Shown: positions 52,530 to 62,183, numbered from the stretch's first letter. The stretch: DNA of 64,000 nt from Cellulomonas timonensis (GCF_900046455.1 NZ_FCOT01000010.1:349516-413515); one strand, 5' to 3'. Notes: a model not told the origin generated them from the letters alone. Program-made: numbers and translations.

Positions 52530-54875
52530 TCAGGCGGCGAACACCGGCGCGAGCTCGGCCCAGCGCTCGGCGCGGCAGTACACCGGCACGATGTCGCGCG
52601 GCGTCGACCGCTCGACCGTGGCGCCGCCCTCGAGCACCTGCCCTGACCAGACGTCCACCCACGTGCCGGCGGGCAGGTAGGTGGCCCACGTGCTGATCCC
52701 CGGCTCGGTCACCGGGTGCACCAGCAGATCGTCACCGAGCAGGAACTGCCCGGTCCAGTCCCACACCGCGGGGTCGTCGGGCCAGTCGAAGAACAGGCCC
52801 CGCATGAGCGGGCGGTCGGTGGCGATCGTGCGCGCCGCCTGCTCGGCCAGGTACGGCACCAGGCGTTCGCGCAGGTGGGCGTAGCGCCGGAACTCGTCGA
52901 CGACAGCCGGGTCGTCATGGGTCTCGGCCACGAACCACGGGGTGCGGTCGCGCAGCGGCCGCTGGTGGTGGTTGAACTCGGAGTGGTACTGCATCACGGG
53001 CATGAACGTGGCCGCGGCGGCCGCGCGCACGTACAGCTCGCCGTCGGGCACCGGGCCCGAGAATCCGGCCAGGTCCCAGCCCCAGTACACGATGCCGCAG
53101 GCCGAGGCCGTGATGCCGGCCGTCACGGAGTTCCGGAAGGCCTCCCAGGTGGAGTCCTCGTCGCCTGCCCAGAACAGGCCGTGGGCCTGCGAGCCGGTGA
53201 AGCCCGCGCGGGAGAAGGTCACGGGCGCCTTGCCGTGCGCGCGGAGCAGGTCGCCGAACGCCCGCGCGTAGTGCACCGGGTAGAGGTTGTTGCCCTCGTC
53301 GCCCCGGCGCCCGTCGGCGTAGCGCAGGTCGTGGCCCCAGGCGTGCTCGCCGCCATCGGTCTTGAACCCGTCGACGTCGAGGTCGGCCACGAGGTAGCGC
53401 CGCTTCGCCGTCCACCAGTCGCGGCCCTCCTGCGTGGACAGGTCCGCCATGAGCGCCTGCGGGAACCACCACCCGCGGTTGTGGTAGGCCGAGCCGTCGG
53501 CCTCCCGCACGGCGTGGCCCGACGCGACCATCGCGCGTCCGTCGGACAGCACCTGGCTGTCATGGGGAACGTCGGGCCCCAGGTCGTGCTCAGTCTTTTG
53601 CAGCGGGATCTGCCAGAGGATCACCTTGATGCCGCGGGCGTGCAGCTCGTCGATCATGGCGCGCGGGTCGGGCCACGCCCCGCCCGCTGGGTAGGCGAAG
53701 TCGGCGGCGTCGTGCGGGGCTCCGTCGGGGGTGACCTCGTACTGGGCGTCGCGGAAGATCGTGATGCCCTCCTCGTCGCTCCACGCCTCGATCACCACGG
53801 CGCCCACGGGGATGTCGAGGTCCTGGTGGCTGTCCATGCGCTCCATCACGAGCCGCTGGGTGTTCCACTCGTTGCCCGAGGCCCACAGCCGGAACACCCA
53901 CGCGGGGAGCTCCTCGGCGCGCCCGACCTCGTCGCCGAACGCGCGCAGCACCTCGTCGGGCGTCCCGTCGTAGAGGGCGACCTCGAGCCGCTCATGCGGG
54001 GCCCCGCCCAGCGCGGCCTCCACCACCAGCACGTCGGGCTGCGAGGCGCCGACGTCGTACCAGGTGCGCCGCGCGGTGCGGACGTGGAAGCCCCACCCGG
54101 CCTGAAAAGTAAGCCAAGGCCCGAAGCTGGAGCGGTGGGCACGGGGGCAGGGTCGGAAGAGTATAAGAGACAGGCCCACCACATGCGCGAACGGCATCGG
54201 CAGGTACGTGCGGCGGTGCGCGGCCTGCGACTTGTACTGCTCGAACACGACGGCGTCGAGCGCCGTGCCGCGCTGGTCCACGGCGTCGTACCGCTCGCCG
54301 AAGCCGACGACGCGCTCCTGCGGCTCGAGCCGCAGCGCGAGCCGCGCCCGGCGCGCGCCCTCGGCGTCCCGCAGCCACGACACGCCCCCGGGCCCGAGCC
54401 GCGAGCGTGCGTCGCCACCCGTCAGCACGAGGTCGCCGCCCTCCTCGGACCAGGTCGCCGCCGAGACCTCGAACCAGGGGGTCGGCTCCGCGGCGGGCGC
54501 CGTGTCGGCCAGGAACCGGTAGCGGTAGCGCGTCCCGGCGGTGAGGACCGGGCTCTGTGCCGACCAGCCGCCGTCGGCCTCGAGCTGCGCGGCCTGGGCC
54601 GCTGCCAGGTGGCCGTCGCCGCCCGCGAGCGCGGCGGCGTCCGCAGCCGAGGCGCTCGCCGGAGACAGCGTGAGCACGGTGGTGGTGCCCGCGGCCTGGT
54701 CGTGCCACTCGCAGGCGACGGCCGTCACGTCGGGGCGCGCGAGCACGCCGAGGCGGACACTCTGCCCGGCCTCGGGGAGCACCGGCACGCGCTGATCGGC
54801 CGACGTCGCGTAGGGGTGCTCGATGCCGTGCGGGCGGTGCGTGAGCGCCGGTCCGGTCGTCGTGGTGAGGGTCAT
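52530..54875 (-). CDS. GH31 alpha-glycosidase (alpha-xylosidase-like), carries foreign insert
   Basis: 781 codons as read. N-terminal beta-sandwich, then the barrel with MERMDSHQDLDIPVGAVVIE, the nucleophile Asp in DVDGFKTDGGEHAWG and the acid/base Asp in FWAGDEDSTWEAF, and a C-terminal sheet (HPVTEPGISTWATYLPAGTW). This is the YicI-type alpha-xylosidase / alpha-glucosidase branch. Between PMPFAHVVG and WGFHVRTARRTWYDVG about 23 unrelated residues appear (54105-54173), which carry sequencing-adapter bases; the true gene should lack them. No signal peptide: cytoplasmic. ATG at 54875 overlaps the GH15 stop; last gene of the ROK-controlled operon. Confidence 0.9.
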   Translation of the reverse strand: MTLTTTTGPALTHRPHGIEHPYATSADQRVPVLPEAGQSVRLGVLARPDVTAVACEWHDQAAGTTTVLTLSPASASAADAAALAGGDGHLAAAQAAQLEADGGWSAQSPVLTAGTRYRYRFLADTAPAAEPTPWFEVSAATWSEEGGDLVLTGGDARSRLGPGGVSWLRDAEGARRARLALRLEPQERVVGFGERYDAVDQRGTALDAVVFEQYKSQAAHRRTYLPMPFAHVVGLSLILFRPCPRAHRSSFGPWLTFQAGWGFHVRTARRTWYDVGASQPDVLVVEAALGGAPHERLEVALYDGTPDEVLRAFGDEVGRAEELPAWVFRLWASGNEWNTQRLVMERMDSHQDLDIPVGAVVIEAWSDEEGITIFRDAQYEVTPDGAPHDAADFAYPAGGAWPDPRAMIDELHARGIKVILWQIPLQKTEHDLGPDVPHDSQVLSDGRAMVASGHAVREADGSAYHNRGWWFPQALMADLSTQEGRDWWTAKRRYLVADLDVDGFKTDGGEHAWGHDLRYADGRRGDEGNNLYPVHYARAFGDLLRAHGKAPVTFSRAGFTGSQAHGLFWAGDEDSTWEAFRNSVTAGITASACGIVYWGWDLAGFSGPVPDGELYVRAAAAATFMPVMQYHSEFNHHQRPLRDRTPWFVAETHDDPAVVDEFRRYAHLRERLVPYLAEQAARTIATDRPLMRGLFFDWPDDPAVWDWTGQFLLGDDLLVHPVTEPGISTWATYLPAGTWVDVWSGQVLEGGATVERSTPRDIVPVYCRAERWAELAPVFAA
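54105..54173. other. Adapter-containing insert (probable assembly artefact)
   Basis: GTATAAGAGACAG at 54161-54173 is identical to the last 13 bases of the 19-base Tn5/Nextera mosaic end, and TCGGAAGAG directly before it matches the core of the TruSeq adapter. A further GTGGGCACGG (54135-54144) differs by one base from part of the Nextera read-2 adapter. The stretch is unlike the surrounding gene but happens to keep the frame. Its left border near 54105 is estimated from where GH31 homology resumes. Confidence 0.85.
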
Positions 54876-56041
54876 CGCTGGTCGTCCTCCGGGAGCAGGC
54901 CGAGCTCGTCGGCAAGGATCAGGTACATGCCGTGGGACCACAGCAGCGGGGTCGCGACGGGGCCCCAGCGCTCGAGCCACTCGTCGCGGCGCTCGGGGGC
55001 CAGCAGGTGGTCAGGGACCTGCTCGGGCAGCTCGCCGTCCTCCGTGGCGTGGTCTGCGACCCACTGCAGGTGGCGCAAGGCGCCCGCGCGGTCGCCTGCG
55101 ACGGCACGGTTCCAGCCCAGCAGGCAGGCCAGCAGCAGCCACTGCCCGCCCCCGTAGAACACGTCGGCGCGGAAGCGGTGCACGCCGCCGTCGACGTCGA
55201 GGTCACGGGCCACCGCGTCGAGCGTCGCGGCCGCGATCGTGGTCCCGGGCTCGACCAGCCCGAAGGGCGCCACACATGCTGCGAGCGAGGCGTCGACGGC
55301 AGTCGAGCCGAGCCATTTGGCGAGGTGCGGCGCCGCGGGGTCGCCCGCGCGGCCGGCCGTCGTGCCCTCGGCCAGCGCGAGCCCGCGCGCCTGCTCGGCG
55401 ACGTGGAGCGCCCGCCGTGTGCGGGTCGGGTCGAGCGCGCCCGCCTCGGCGATGGCCCGCAGGCCGCCGTGGATCGCGCCGAGCGTCGAGACGTGGCGCT
55501 GCTCGACGTGCTCCTCCCACCAGTCGTAGCACGGGCGGTCCCAGAACGTGAGGAGGTAGTCGACAGCCACCTCGACGCCGGGGAGCCAGCGGTCGAGCGC
55601 CAGGGCGTGGCGGCGCGCGTGGGTCACCACCGCCCACAGCCACATGCCGTAGCCGTCGGTCTGGAAGTCCCACCACGGGTCGGAGCCGTCGGCGCCGTCG
55701 AACGTGAACCGCGTCGGCAGCATGCGGTCGAGCGGGAGGTCCTGGCCTGCGCCTGCCGCTGCGATCAGCCCGGCCACCTGCTCCGCCCGCGCCGCCAGGA
55801 CGTCGGTGACCCAGTCGTGGAAGCGGTCGACCGAGCCGACATCGCCATACCGGGACATGCCCTCGGCCGTGAACGCCCCGTCACGCAGCCACGCGTAGCC
55901 GCGATAGGCCGAGAAGGTGGGTGAGGCGGGATAGGCGCCGCCAGGGTCTTGGTGGCCCGCGATGACGGCGTGGCTGCGGCGCGTGAGCGCGACGAGGCGC
56001 TCACGGTCGGGCGAGGAGATCGCCGGGATGGGGTCGGTCAT
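54872..56041 (-). CDS. GH15-like glucoamylase / glucodextranase family protein
   Basis: 389 residues of the (alpha/alpha)6 barrel fold: YRGYAWLRDGAFTAEGMSRY, DFQTDGYGMWLWAVVTHAR, the acid Glu in CYDWWEEHVEQRH and the base-like Glu in EDGELPEQVPDHL. GH15 enzymes release glucose from alpha-glucans and isomalto-oligosaccharides. There is no signal peptide and it is shorter than secreted glucoamylases, consistent with cytoplasmic cleavage of imported oligosaccharides beside GH31. Coupled to GH31; separated from the binding-protein gene by a hairpin. Confidence 0.87.
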   Translation of the reverse strand: MTDPIPAISSPDRERLVALTRRSHAVIAGHQDPGGAYPASPTFSAYRGYAWLRDGAFTAEGMSRYGDVGSVDRFHDWVTDVLAARAEQVAGLIAAAGAGQDLPLDRMLPTRFTFDGADGSDPWWDFQTDGYGMWLWAVVTHARRHALALDRWLPGVEVAVDYLLTFWDRPCYDWWEEHVEQRHVSTLGAIHGGLRAIAEAGALDPTRTRRALHVAEQARGLALAEGTTAGRAGDPAAPHLAKWLGSTAVDASLAACVAPFGLVEPGTTIAAATLDAVARDLDVDGGVHRFRADVFYGGGQWLLLACLLGWNRAVAGDRAGALRHLQWVADHATEDGELPEQVPDHLLAPERRDEWLERWGPVATPLLWSHGMYLILADELGLLPEDDQR

Positions 56042-56093
56042 GTCTCACAGTCCTGGTCAGTGTCGTGCGGGAATCCGCGCGCGATGCGCGCGA

Positions 56094-56127
56094 GTGGTGG
56101 GCCCGGCCGATCGCCCGGGCCCACCAC
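56094..56127 (-). terminator. Intra-operon hairpin after the binding-protein gene
   Basis: GTGGTGGGCCCGG (56094-56106) pairs with CCGGGCCCACCAC (56115-56127), 13 bp with an 8-base loop, just past the binding-protein stop and before the GH15 start. This position is typical of partial terminators or mRNA-stabilising stems that make binding protein more abundant than downstream enzymes. Confidence 0.65.
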
Positions 56128-56134
56128 GGGCGGG

Positions 56135-57418
56135 TCAGCCCAGGAGGGCGGTGACCCGGGTCTGCGCGTCGGTGAGCGCCTGCTCGACGGTCTTGCGGCC
56201 GGCTGCGGCGTTGGCGAGCTCCTCGCCGACGATGTCCTGCATCTCCTGCTGGGACTCGATCACCGGGGGCAGCGCCACCGCGTCGAGCGAGTCGAACACC
56301 GCGGCGCGGTTGGCCGGCGGGGTGACGTCGAGGTAGCTGTCCAGCAGCGACTGGTCGGCGACGGGCGGCAGCTCCCACGACGTGGCCAGCCGTGTCGTCA
56401 CCGTGGTGTCGGATGCGGTGAGGAACTCGAGCCACCGTGTGGCCTCCTCGGGGTGCGCCGACTTCGCGGACACGGCCACGCCGTTCGCGAACAGCGCCGA
56501 CGCCTTCTGCGTGTGGCCCGGCTCGACGGCGATGTCCCAGCCGAGGCCCTCGACCTCGGCGAGGCCGCCGAACATCCAGATGCCGCTGTGCCACATGCCG
56601 AGCTTGCCGGCCTTGAACAGGTCGGTGTCGAAATCGGCAGTGCCTGCGCCGTCGGCCTCGGTCGGCATGGTCGTCCCGGACTTGCCGACGAGCCACGTCG
56701 CGGCCTCGATGCCCTCGGGGCTCGCGAAGGTCGCAGCGGTCTGCTCGGCGTCGAAGAACTCGCCGCCGGCCTGGGCCAGCGCCTTGTAGAACTCGTGGAA
56801 CGAGATGGGCTGGTAGTCGCCCCACACCCCGGCTGCCCGGTCGGTGAGCTTCTCGGCCGCGGCCTGCTCGTCCGCCCAGGTCCAGTCGGCTGTCGGATAC
56901 GCGAGGCCCGCCGCGTCGAAGAGGTCCGTGTTGTAGAACAGGACGACATTCGAGAACGAGGCCGGCAGGCCCAGCTGGGCGCCGTCGTGGGAGAACGACT
57001 CGAGCAGCGACGGTGTGTACGCGTCGGCGTTCTCGACCGTCAGCTCCGCGAGCGCGCCGTTGGCCGCGTACGTCACGAAGTTCTCGAAGTTGAGCTCGAA
57101 CGTGTCGGAGACCGTGCCGCCCGCCACCGAGGTCAGCAGCTTGGTGAAGTAGTCGGCGTACGGGAGGGTCTCGACCTGGACGTCGATGTCCGGGTTGGCG
57201 TCCTCGAACGCCGCGACGATCGCGTCCAGGTCGGCCTCGTGGCCGCCGTTCGCGGAGAAGTTCATGTAGGTGACGGTGACCTTCTGGTCGGCGTCCCCGT
57301 CCCCGGTCTGGGGCGCGGTCGCCGAGCCCTGGCTGCACGCCGTGAGCGTCAGCGCGAGCGCGGCGCTCACGCCGAGCACCGCCCCACGGGTGCGGTGGGA
57401 GGTGGTTCGGAACGACAT
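56135..57418 (-). CDS. Sugar ABC transporter binding lipoprotein (family 1)
   Basis: 427 residues with a lipoprotein signal (lipobox LTAC, Cys28) and the MalE-type fold: VTVTYMNFSANGGHEADLDA, NPDIDVQVETLPYADYFTKL, LPASFSNVVLFYNTDLFDAA and KLGMWHSGIWMFGGLAEVEG. It delivers an oligosaccharide to the MalFG-type permeases encoded just upstream. AAAGGAAG precedes the ATG. With GH15 and GH31 downstream, an alpha-linked gluco- or xylo-oligosaccharide is the likely ligand (inference). Confidence 0.92.
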   Translation of the reverse strand: MSFRTTSHRTRGAVLGVSAALALTLTACSQGSATAPQTGDGDADQKVTVTYMNFSANGGHEADLDAIVAAFEDANPDIDVQVETLPYADYFTKLLTSVAGGTVSDTFELNFENFVTYAANGALAELTVENADAYTPSLLESFSHDGAQLGLPASFSNVVLFYNTDLFDAAGLAYPTADWTWADEQAAAEKLTDRAAGVWGDYQPISFHEFYKALAQAGGEFFDAEQTAATFASPEGIEAATWLVGKSGTTMPTEADGAGTADFDTDLFKAGKLGMWHSGIWMFGGLAEVEGLGWDIAVEPGHTQKASALFANGVAVSAKSAHPEEATRWLEFLTASDTTVTTRLATSWELPPVADQSLLDSYLDVTPPANRAAVFDSLDAVALPPVIESQQEMQDIVGEELANAAAGRKTVEQALTDAQTRVTALLG

Positions 57419-57502
57419 TGTTCTTCCTTTCGTGGTGGTCGGCGGCGGCGCCGATCCGGGGGGAGGTCGGTTGCCGCCATGCGACGACCGATGCGGTGGT
57501 GG

Positions 57503-58339
57503 CTACTTGATGCCGGTGTGCGCCATCCCCGCGATGATGTGGCGCTGCGCCACGAGGTAGAGCAACGCGATCGGGATGATGGAGACGACAGCCCCCGCCA
57601 TCACCACGTCCCACTCGGTGGTGAACTGCCCGCGCAGCGTCGCGAGCCCCAGCGGCAGCGTCATCAGCTCGGGCGACCTGATGACCACCAGGGGCCACAG
57701 GAAGCTGTTCCAGCTCGACATGAACGCGAAGACCGCGAGTGTGGCGAGCGAGGGGCGCACCAGCGGCAGCATGATCGTGCTGAAGATGCGCAGGTGGCCG
57801 GCCCCGTCGATGGTGGCGGCCTCGTCCAGCTCGCGGGGCACGCCCTCCATGGCCTGCTTGAGCAGGAACACCCCGAACGCCGAGGCGATGGTGGGGGCCA
57901 ACAGGGCGAAGTAGGTGTCGTTGAGCTGCAGGCGCGTCATCTCGATGAACAGCGGCACGACGAGCACCTGCAGCGGGATCATGAGGGTCGCGAGGTACAC
58001 CGCGAAGACCACGTTGCGGCCCCGGAACGGCAGCCGGGCGAACGCGTACGCGGCCATCGACGACGTGATGAGCTGGAGCACCGTCGTGGCGACGGCGACC
58101 CCGAAGGAGTTGCCCACGATGCGCCACACCGGCATGACGCCGAACAGCTCGCGGTACGCGTCCAGCGTGGGGTCCTCGACGACCAGGCTCGGCCCCGAGG
58201 AGAGCGTCCCGCTGGGCGTGATGGAGGTGATCACCGTCCAGAGGAAGGGGAACAGCATGAGCACGGCGCCCACGGCGACGACGAGGTAGAGGACGACGCG
58301 GCGGCCCAGCCGAGAGGTCGTGGTCTGGATGTCAGGCAT
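57503..58339 (-). CDS. Sugar ABC transporter permease, MalG type
   Basis: 278 residues, six membrane helices, with the inner-membrane ATPase-contact loop EAATIDGAGHLRIFSTIMLPL (EAA motif), NSFLWPLVVIRSPELMTLPL and the C-terminal AGMAHTGIK typical of MalG-like proteins. Pairs with the MalF-type protein; overlaps its stop by 8 bases. No ATPase gene is in the operon, so a shared MsiK-type ATPase elsewhere is expected. Confidence 0.92.
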   Translation of the reverse strand: MPDIQTTTSRLGRRVVLYLVVAVGAVLMLFPFLWTVITSITPSGTLSSGPSLVVEDPTLDAYRELFGVMPVWRIVGNSFGVAVATTVLQLITSSMAAYAFARLPFRGRNVVFAVYLATLMIPLQVLVVPLFIEMTRLQLNDTYFALLAPTIASAFGVFLLKQAMEGVPRELDEAATIDGAGHLRIFSTIMLPLVRPSLATLAVFAFMSSWNSFLWPLVVIRSPELMTLPLGLATLRGQFTTEWDVVMAGAVVSIIPIALLYLVAQRHIIAGMAHTGIK

Positions 58340-59291
58340 GGTTCACCCACCGCTTCTGGCCGTGCAGCTGGAAGGCCGTGACCCCGAGGATCAGGGCGAA
58401 GAGGAGCCAGGAGAGCGCCGAGGCCTCGCCCGCCCGCCCGTAGCGGAACGTCAGGTCGTAGATCTGGCCGACGACGACCTGGCTGGCCCCCGACGGCCCT
58501 CCCCCGGTCATGACGTAGACCTGGTCGAAGACCTGGAATCCGTTGACCAGCGAGATCACCACGACGAAGAACGTCGACGGGGACAGCAGCGGCAGCGTGA
58601 TCGACCGGAACCGCTGCCAGGCGTTGGCGCCGTCCATCCGCGCGGCCTCCATCACGTCGCCCGGGATCGCCTGCAGGCCGGCCAGCAGGATCACCATGAC
58701 AAAGCCGAGGTCCTTCCACGCGGAGGCGAGCACCACCGACGGCAGGGCCCAGGTGGGATCCGTCCACCAGCCGGGCTCGGGGAGCCCGATGGCGCCGAGC
58801 GCCTGGTTGACGAGGCCGTTGCTCGGGTTGAGCAGCCACTGCCACACGAGCGCCACGACGACCCAGCTGGTGACCACCGGCAGGAAGTACGCCGCGCGGA
58901 AGAAGGACCGGCCGCGGAACGCCTGGTTGAGCAGCAGCGCGAGGCCCAGGCCGCCCACGTACACGAGCGGCAGGTATCCGGCGATGTACATCAGCGTGTT
59001 GCCGAAGACCTTGCGGGTCGTGGGGTCGCCCAGCAGCTTGGCGTAGTTGTCCAGGCCGACCCACTCCATGCCAGAGATGAGGTTCCAGCGGTGCAGGCTC
59101 ACCCAGGCCGAGCCCACCATCGGGACCAGGACGAAGGCGATGAGCGGAATCGCGCTCGGCAGCAGGAAGAGCAACACCCACCCGGCGTGCTTCAGGCCCC
59201 GACGGCGGGAGGCGGGGCCGCGGCGGGCGCGGCCGACGGCCGTGTCGACGGTGGCGCGGGGCGCGAGGGACGGCGCCGTCGACGCGCTCAT
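58332..59291 (-). CDS. Sugar ABC transporter permease, MalF type
   Basis: 319 residues: a basic cytoplasmic N-terminus ([18 protein letters not shown]), six membrane helices, [20 protein letters not shown], the EAA loop [20 protein letters not shown] and [20 protein letters not shown]. Forms the channel with the MalG-type subunit. Its ATG overlaps the ROK repressor stop (ATGA), so it is the first structural gene of the operon. Confidence 0.92.
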   Translation of the reverse strand: MSASTAPSLAPRATVDTAVGRARRGPASRRRGLKHAGWVLLFLLPSAIPLIAFVLVPMVGSAWVSLHRWNLISGMEWVGLDNYAKLLGDPTTRKVFGNTLMYIAGYLPLVYVGGLGLALLLNQAFRGRSFFRAAYFLPVVTSWVVVALVWQWLLNPSNGLVNQALGAIGLPEPGWWTDPTWALPSVVLASAWKDLGFVMVILLAGLQAIPGDVMEAARMDGANAWQRFRSITLPLLSPSTFFVVVISLVNGFQVFDQVYVMTGGGPSGASQVVVGQIYDLTFRYGRAGEASALSWLLFALILGVTAFQLHGQKRWVNHA

Positions 59292-60514
59292 CGTGCGGGC
59301 TCGGCGTGGTCGTCCGCCCCGGCGTGGAGGCGCTCGCGCACGAGCCGCCCCTGGTCGCCAGCCGCCCCCGCGGCGTCGAAGGGGCTCGCCAACACCAGGG
59401 ACGCGGCGCCGAGCGCCCACTTGTCCTCGGCCCAGGGCTCGATCACGAACGGGATGCCGCGGCGCGCGGGCATGAGGTGGCCCCGGAAGGACGGCTCGAA
59501 GCCGGGCTCCCAGTGCCGCCAGGCGTCGATGCCCTCGCCGAGCAGCACGATCACCTCGGGGTCCACGGTGTGCACGACGCCCGCGAGCGCCCGCCCGAGG
59601 CGCGCGCCGGCCTCGCGGTAGATCTCCTGGGCGGCGGCGTCGCCGCGCTCGGCGGCCTGGCGCAGCCCGGTGGCAGTCCCCCGCGGGCCGACCACGCCCT
59701 GCTCGAGGGCGGCTCGCACCAGGGCGTCCTCGCCGATGTGGGCCTCGAGGCAGCCCCGGGCCCCGCAGCCGCACAGGGGGCCGTCCATGGTGATCGGGAT
59801 GTGCCCGATCTCGCCGGCGCCACCCGACGCGCCCCGGTAGACCGCGCCGTCGACGACGATGCCGCAGCCGATGCCGCGTCCGATCGTGACGACCAGGTAG
59901 GAGCCGTGGTCGCGTCCGGTGCCGTACAGCCGCTCGGCGACGGCGAGGGTGTTGACGTCGTTCTCCACCAGGACGGGCACGCCGAGGGTGCTGCGGAGCA
60001 CTGCGCCGACGTGGGCGTCGGACCAGCCGAGGGTCGGGGCGTCGACGATGCCGGAGGCCTGGGAGTCGACCGAGCCGGGGATGCCGACGCCGATGCCGAG
60101 CAGCGGCCCGGAGTGGTCGTCGACCGCGGAGCCGAGGATGTGGCCGAGCGCGTCGAGCGCGTCCGGCGCGTCGGGGTCGAAGCGCTGCGTGGACTGGCTG
60201 CGGACGGTGCCGTCGAGGTCCACGTCGACGAGGGCGACGTGGTCGGCGGTGACCTTGGCGCCGATCGCTCCCCCGGCAGAGCGGACGAGCCCGAGGAGCC
60301 GCGCCGGGCGCCCGCCTTGCGAGGGCGCGTGCTCGAGCTCGGTGACGAGCCCGCGCGCGATGAGGTCCTTGGTCAGCTGCGTCACGAGCGCCGGGCTGAC
60401 GTCGAGCGCTCGGGCGACGTCGGCGCGGGAGGTCGGGCCCCGCGTGCCGAGCAGCCCGAGGATCGCCGACGGGACCAGGTCACCTCGGGCGGACGGGCGG
60501 GATGCGGGCGACAT
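59288..60514 (-). CDS. ROK family repressor of the alpha-glycoside operon
   Basis: 408 residues: winged helix [20 protein letters not shown], then the sugar-kinase-like domain with [44 protein letters not shown] and an intact zinc site [12 protein letters not shown]. An AAAGGAG ribosome site precedes the ATG at 60514. A perfect 12-bp palindrome lies 19 bases upstream of the start, the likely operator. First gene of the operon, so autoregulation by an imported sugar is expected. Confidence 0.92.
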   Translation of the reverse strand: MSPASRPSARGDLVPSAILGLLGTRGPTSRADVARALDVSPALVTQLTKDLIARGLVTELEHAPSQGGRPARLLGLVRSAGGAIGAKVTADHVALVDVDLDGTVRSQSTQRFDPDAPDALDALGHILGSAVDDHSGPLLGIGVGIPGSVDSQASGIVDAPTLGWSDAHVGAVLRSTLGVPVLVENDVNTLAVAERLYGTGRDHGSYLVVTIGRGIGCGIVVDGAVYRGASGGAGEIGHIPITMDGPLCGCGARGCLEAHIGEDALVRAALEQGVVGPRGTATGLRQAAERGDAAAQEIYREAGARLGRALAGVVHTVDPEVIVLLGEGIDAWRHWEPGFEPSFRGHLMPARRGIPFVIEPWAEDKWALGAASLVLASPFDAAGAAGDQGRLVRERLHAGADDHAEPAR

Positions 60515-60532
60515 CGAACTCCTTTGTTCACC

Positions 60533-60544
60533 ACTAAATTTAGT
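60533..60544. promoter_or_regulatory. Palindromic ROK operator candidate
   Basis: ACTAAATTTAGT is a perfect 12-bp palindrome, strikingly AT-rich for this window, 19-30 bases upstream of the ROK repressor ATG. A second half-site-like ACTAAC follows at 60550. XylR/NagC-like ROK repressors bind TTAG-type AT-rich dyads, so this is a good operator candidate and may overlap the -10 region. Confidence 0.6.
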
Positions 60545-60756
60545 CGAACACTAACTACCTGGGCCGATGTCGTCAACTCCCGTCGCGTCGGTGGCCAGGC
60601 ACAACGACGCCCGACGGAGGCGGTGGGCTAGGGCGACTCCCCTGGCGGCGACGGAAACGAATCTCCACCACAGGGCAGGCACAGGTCGGGCACAGGCACG
60701 CGCGGGTGAATGGTCCGGCCGAGAACGATTCGGCCCAGACTCCCCGGAGGCCCCGC

Positions 60757-61383
60757 ATGTCGCAGTACCTGCTGTACCTGGTCGACCTCATCGCGATCAG
60801 CATCCTCACGTTCGGGCTGTACTTCCCGCGCCACCGGCGACGCGACCTCGTGGTCGCCTACCTGGGCGTCAACGTGGGGGTGCTCGCAGTCGCGGGGGCG
60901 CTCGCGCAGAGCGCCGTGGGCGCGGGCCTGGGGCTCGGGCTGTTCGGGGTCCTGTCGATCATCCGGCTGCGCTCGACCGAGCTCGAGCAGCATGAGGTCG
61001 CGTACTACTTCTCAGCGCTCGCGCTCGGGCTGCTGGGCGGGCTCTCGGGCGGGGCGCCAGGTCTGAGCATCGGGCTCATGGCCCTGATCCTGGTGGTCCT
61101 CGCCGTGGGCGACCACCCGCGCCTGTTCCGCCAGTACCGCCACCAGGTGGTGGTCCTCGACGTCGCGCTGGCCGACGAGACAGCGCTCATCGCACACCTC
61201 GAGGGCCTGCTGGGGGCGCAGGTCCACCGGGTGAGCGTGCAGCGGCTCGACCTGGTGAACGACACCACCTGTGTCGAGGTGCGGTACGCGGTGACGGGGG
61301 CGCCGGAGTCCGCCCGCCCCGCCGCGCCGGGGGCCGCATTCCCCACCTCGGCCCGGGATGACCTGGCGGCGGGCCTGCGATGA
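60757..61383 (+). CDS. DUF4956 membrane protein
   Basis: 208 residues with about four N-terminal membrane helices (LLYLVDLIAISILTFGLYF, then LGVNVGVLAVAGALA, ALALGLLGGLSGG) and the conserved FGVLSIIRLRSTELEQHEVAY loop, followed by a soluble C-terminal domain of about 80 residues. Matches DUF4956. The ATG at 60757 has CCGGAGG upstream. The stop overlaps the VTC-domain gene start (ATGA). DUF4956 genes recur beside VTC-domain genes, but the shared function is not established. Confidence 0.87.
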   Translation: MSQYLLYLVDLIAISILTFGLYFPRHRRRDLVVAYLGVNVGVLAVAGALAQSAVGAGLGLGLFGVLSIIRLRSTELEQHEVAYYFSALALGLLGGLSGGAPGLSIGLMALILVVLAVGDHPRLFRQYRHQVVVLDVALADETALIAHLEGLLGAQVHRVSVQRLDLVNDTTCVEVRYAVTGAPESARPAAPGAAFPTSARDDLAAGLR

Positions 61384-62183
61384 CGTCCGTCGTCGGAGGC
61401 AGCGCCATCGACCGCCTCGCTCCTATCAGCCTGGTCGAGCTGGACGCCCGCGCTGCGTTGCAGACGCGGGTGGACCGCAAGTACGTCGTCCCGCTCGACG
61501 CGCTCGAGCCGCTGCTGCGGCAGACCGACCCGGGCGCCCGCGTGCTGGAGATCGGCGGAGCCCGCGATTTCGCCTACGAGTCGGTGTACTTCGACACGCC
61601 TGATCTGACGAGCTACCTCGGCGCCGCCCACCGGCGTCGTCGCCGGTTCAAGGTCCGCACCCGCACCTACGTGGACTCGCGCCAGTGCTGGATGGAGGTC
61701 AAGACGCGGGGCCCGCGCGGCTCCACCGTCAAGACGCGCCTGCCGCACGACCCGGATCAGCGCGGCCGGCTCACACCCGCGGGCCTGCGGTTCGCCGACG
61801 AGGTGCTGGAACGCGCCGCGATCCCGAGCACAGGCGCGGCGCCCTTCGTCCCGACGCTGGTCAGCCGCTACCACCGCACGACAATCCATCTGCCGGGCGA
61901 CAGCCGCACCACCATCGACACCGGCCTGGTCTGGGCCGACCCCGTGAGCGGCGTCGAGGTCGCCCTGCCCGGCTTTGCGATCGTCGAGACCAAGACGGGC
62001 TCGACCCCGTCGTCCACGGACCGGCTGCTGTGGCGGCACCGCCTCCGACCGGTGCGGATCTCCAAGTACGGCACCGGCATGGCCGCCCTGCACCCGGAAC
62101 TCCCGGCCACACCCTGGCGGCGCGTCCTCGGCCGCCATGTCCCAGCGGTCGCCTCTGACCGCTTGAGCACCCCGACCGCATGA
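61380..62183 (+). CDS. VTC-domain protein (polyphosphate polymerase-like)
   Basis: 267 residues of the VTC fold, a tunnel lined by basic residues: LQTRVDRKYVVPLDAL, YFDTPDLTSYLGAAHRRR, FKVRTRTYVDSRQCWMEVKT, VSRYHRTTIH and a C-terminal RISKYGTGMAALHPEL. In yeast the homologous domain of Vtc4 makes polyphosphate from ATP. In bacteria this triphosphate-tunnel family is poorly characterised. Coupled to DUF4956 and 25 bases ahead of the Cthe_2159-type gene. Confidence 0.85.
   Translation: MTSVVGGSAIDRLAPISLVELDARAALQTRVDRKYVVPLDALEPLLRQTDPGARVLEIGGARDFAYESVYFDTPDLTSYLGAAHRRRRRFKVRTRTYVDSRQCWMEVKTRGPRGSTVKTRLPHDPDQRGRLTPAGLRFADEVLERAAIPSTGAAPFVPTLVSRYHRTTIHLPGDSRTTIDTGLVWADPVSGVEVALPGFAIVETKTGSTPSSTDRLLWRHRLRPVRISKYGTGMAALHPELPATPWRRVLGRHVPAVASDRLSTPTA

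Noticed and set aside
54161..54173. Mosaic end as a remnant of a natural Tn5-family transposon
   Set aside because: No transposase, target duplication or second end is present, and the adjoining TruSeq core and Nextera-like bases point to library adapter.
55949..58381. A frame of about 800 codons opposite the binding-protein, GH15 and permease genes
   Set aside because: Low-complexity Arg/Asp/Glu composition, no domains, and the opposite strand carries clear ABC-transporter proteins.
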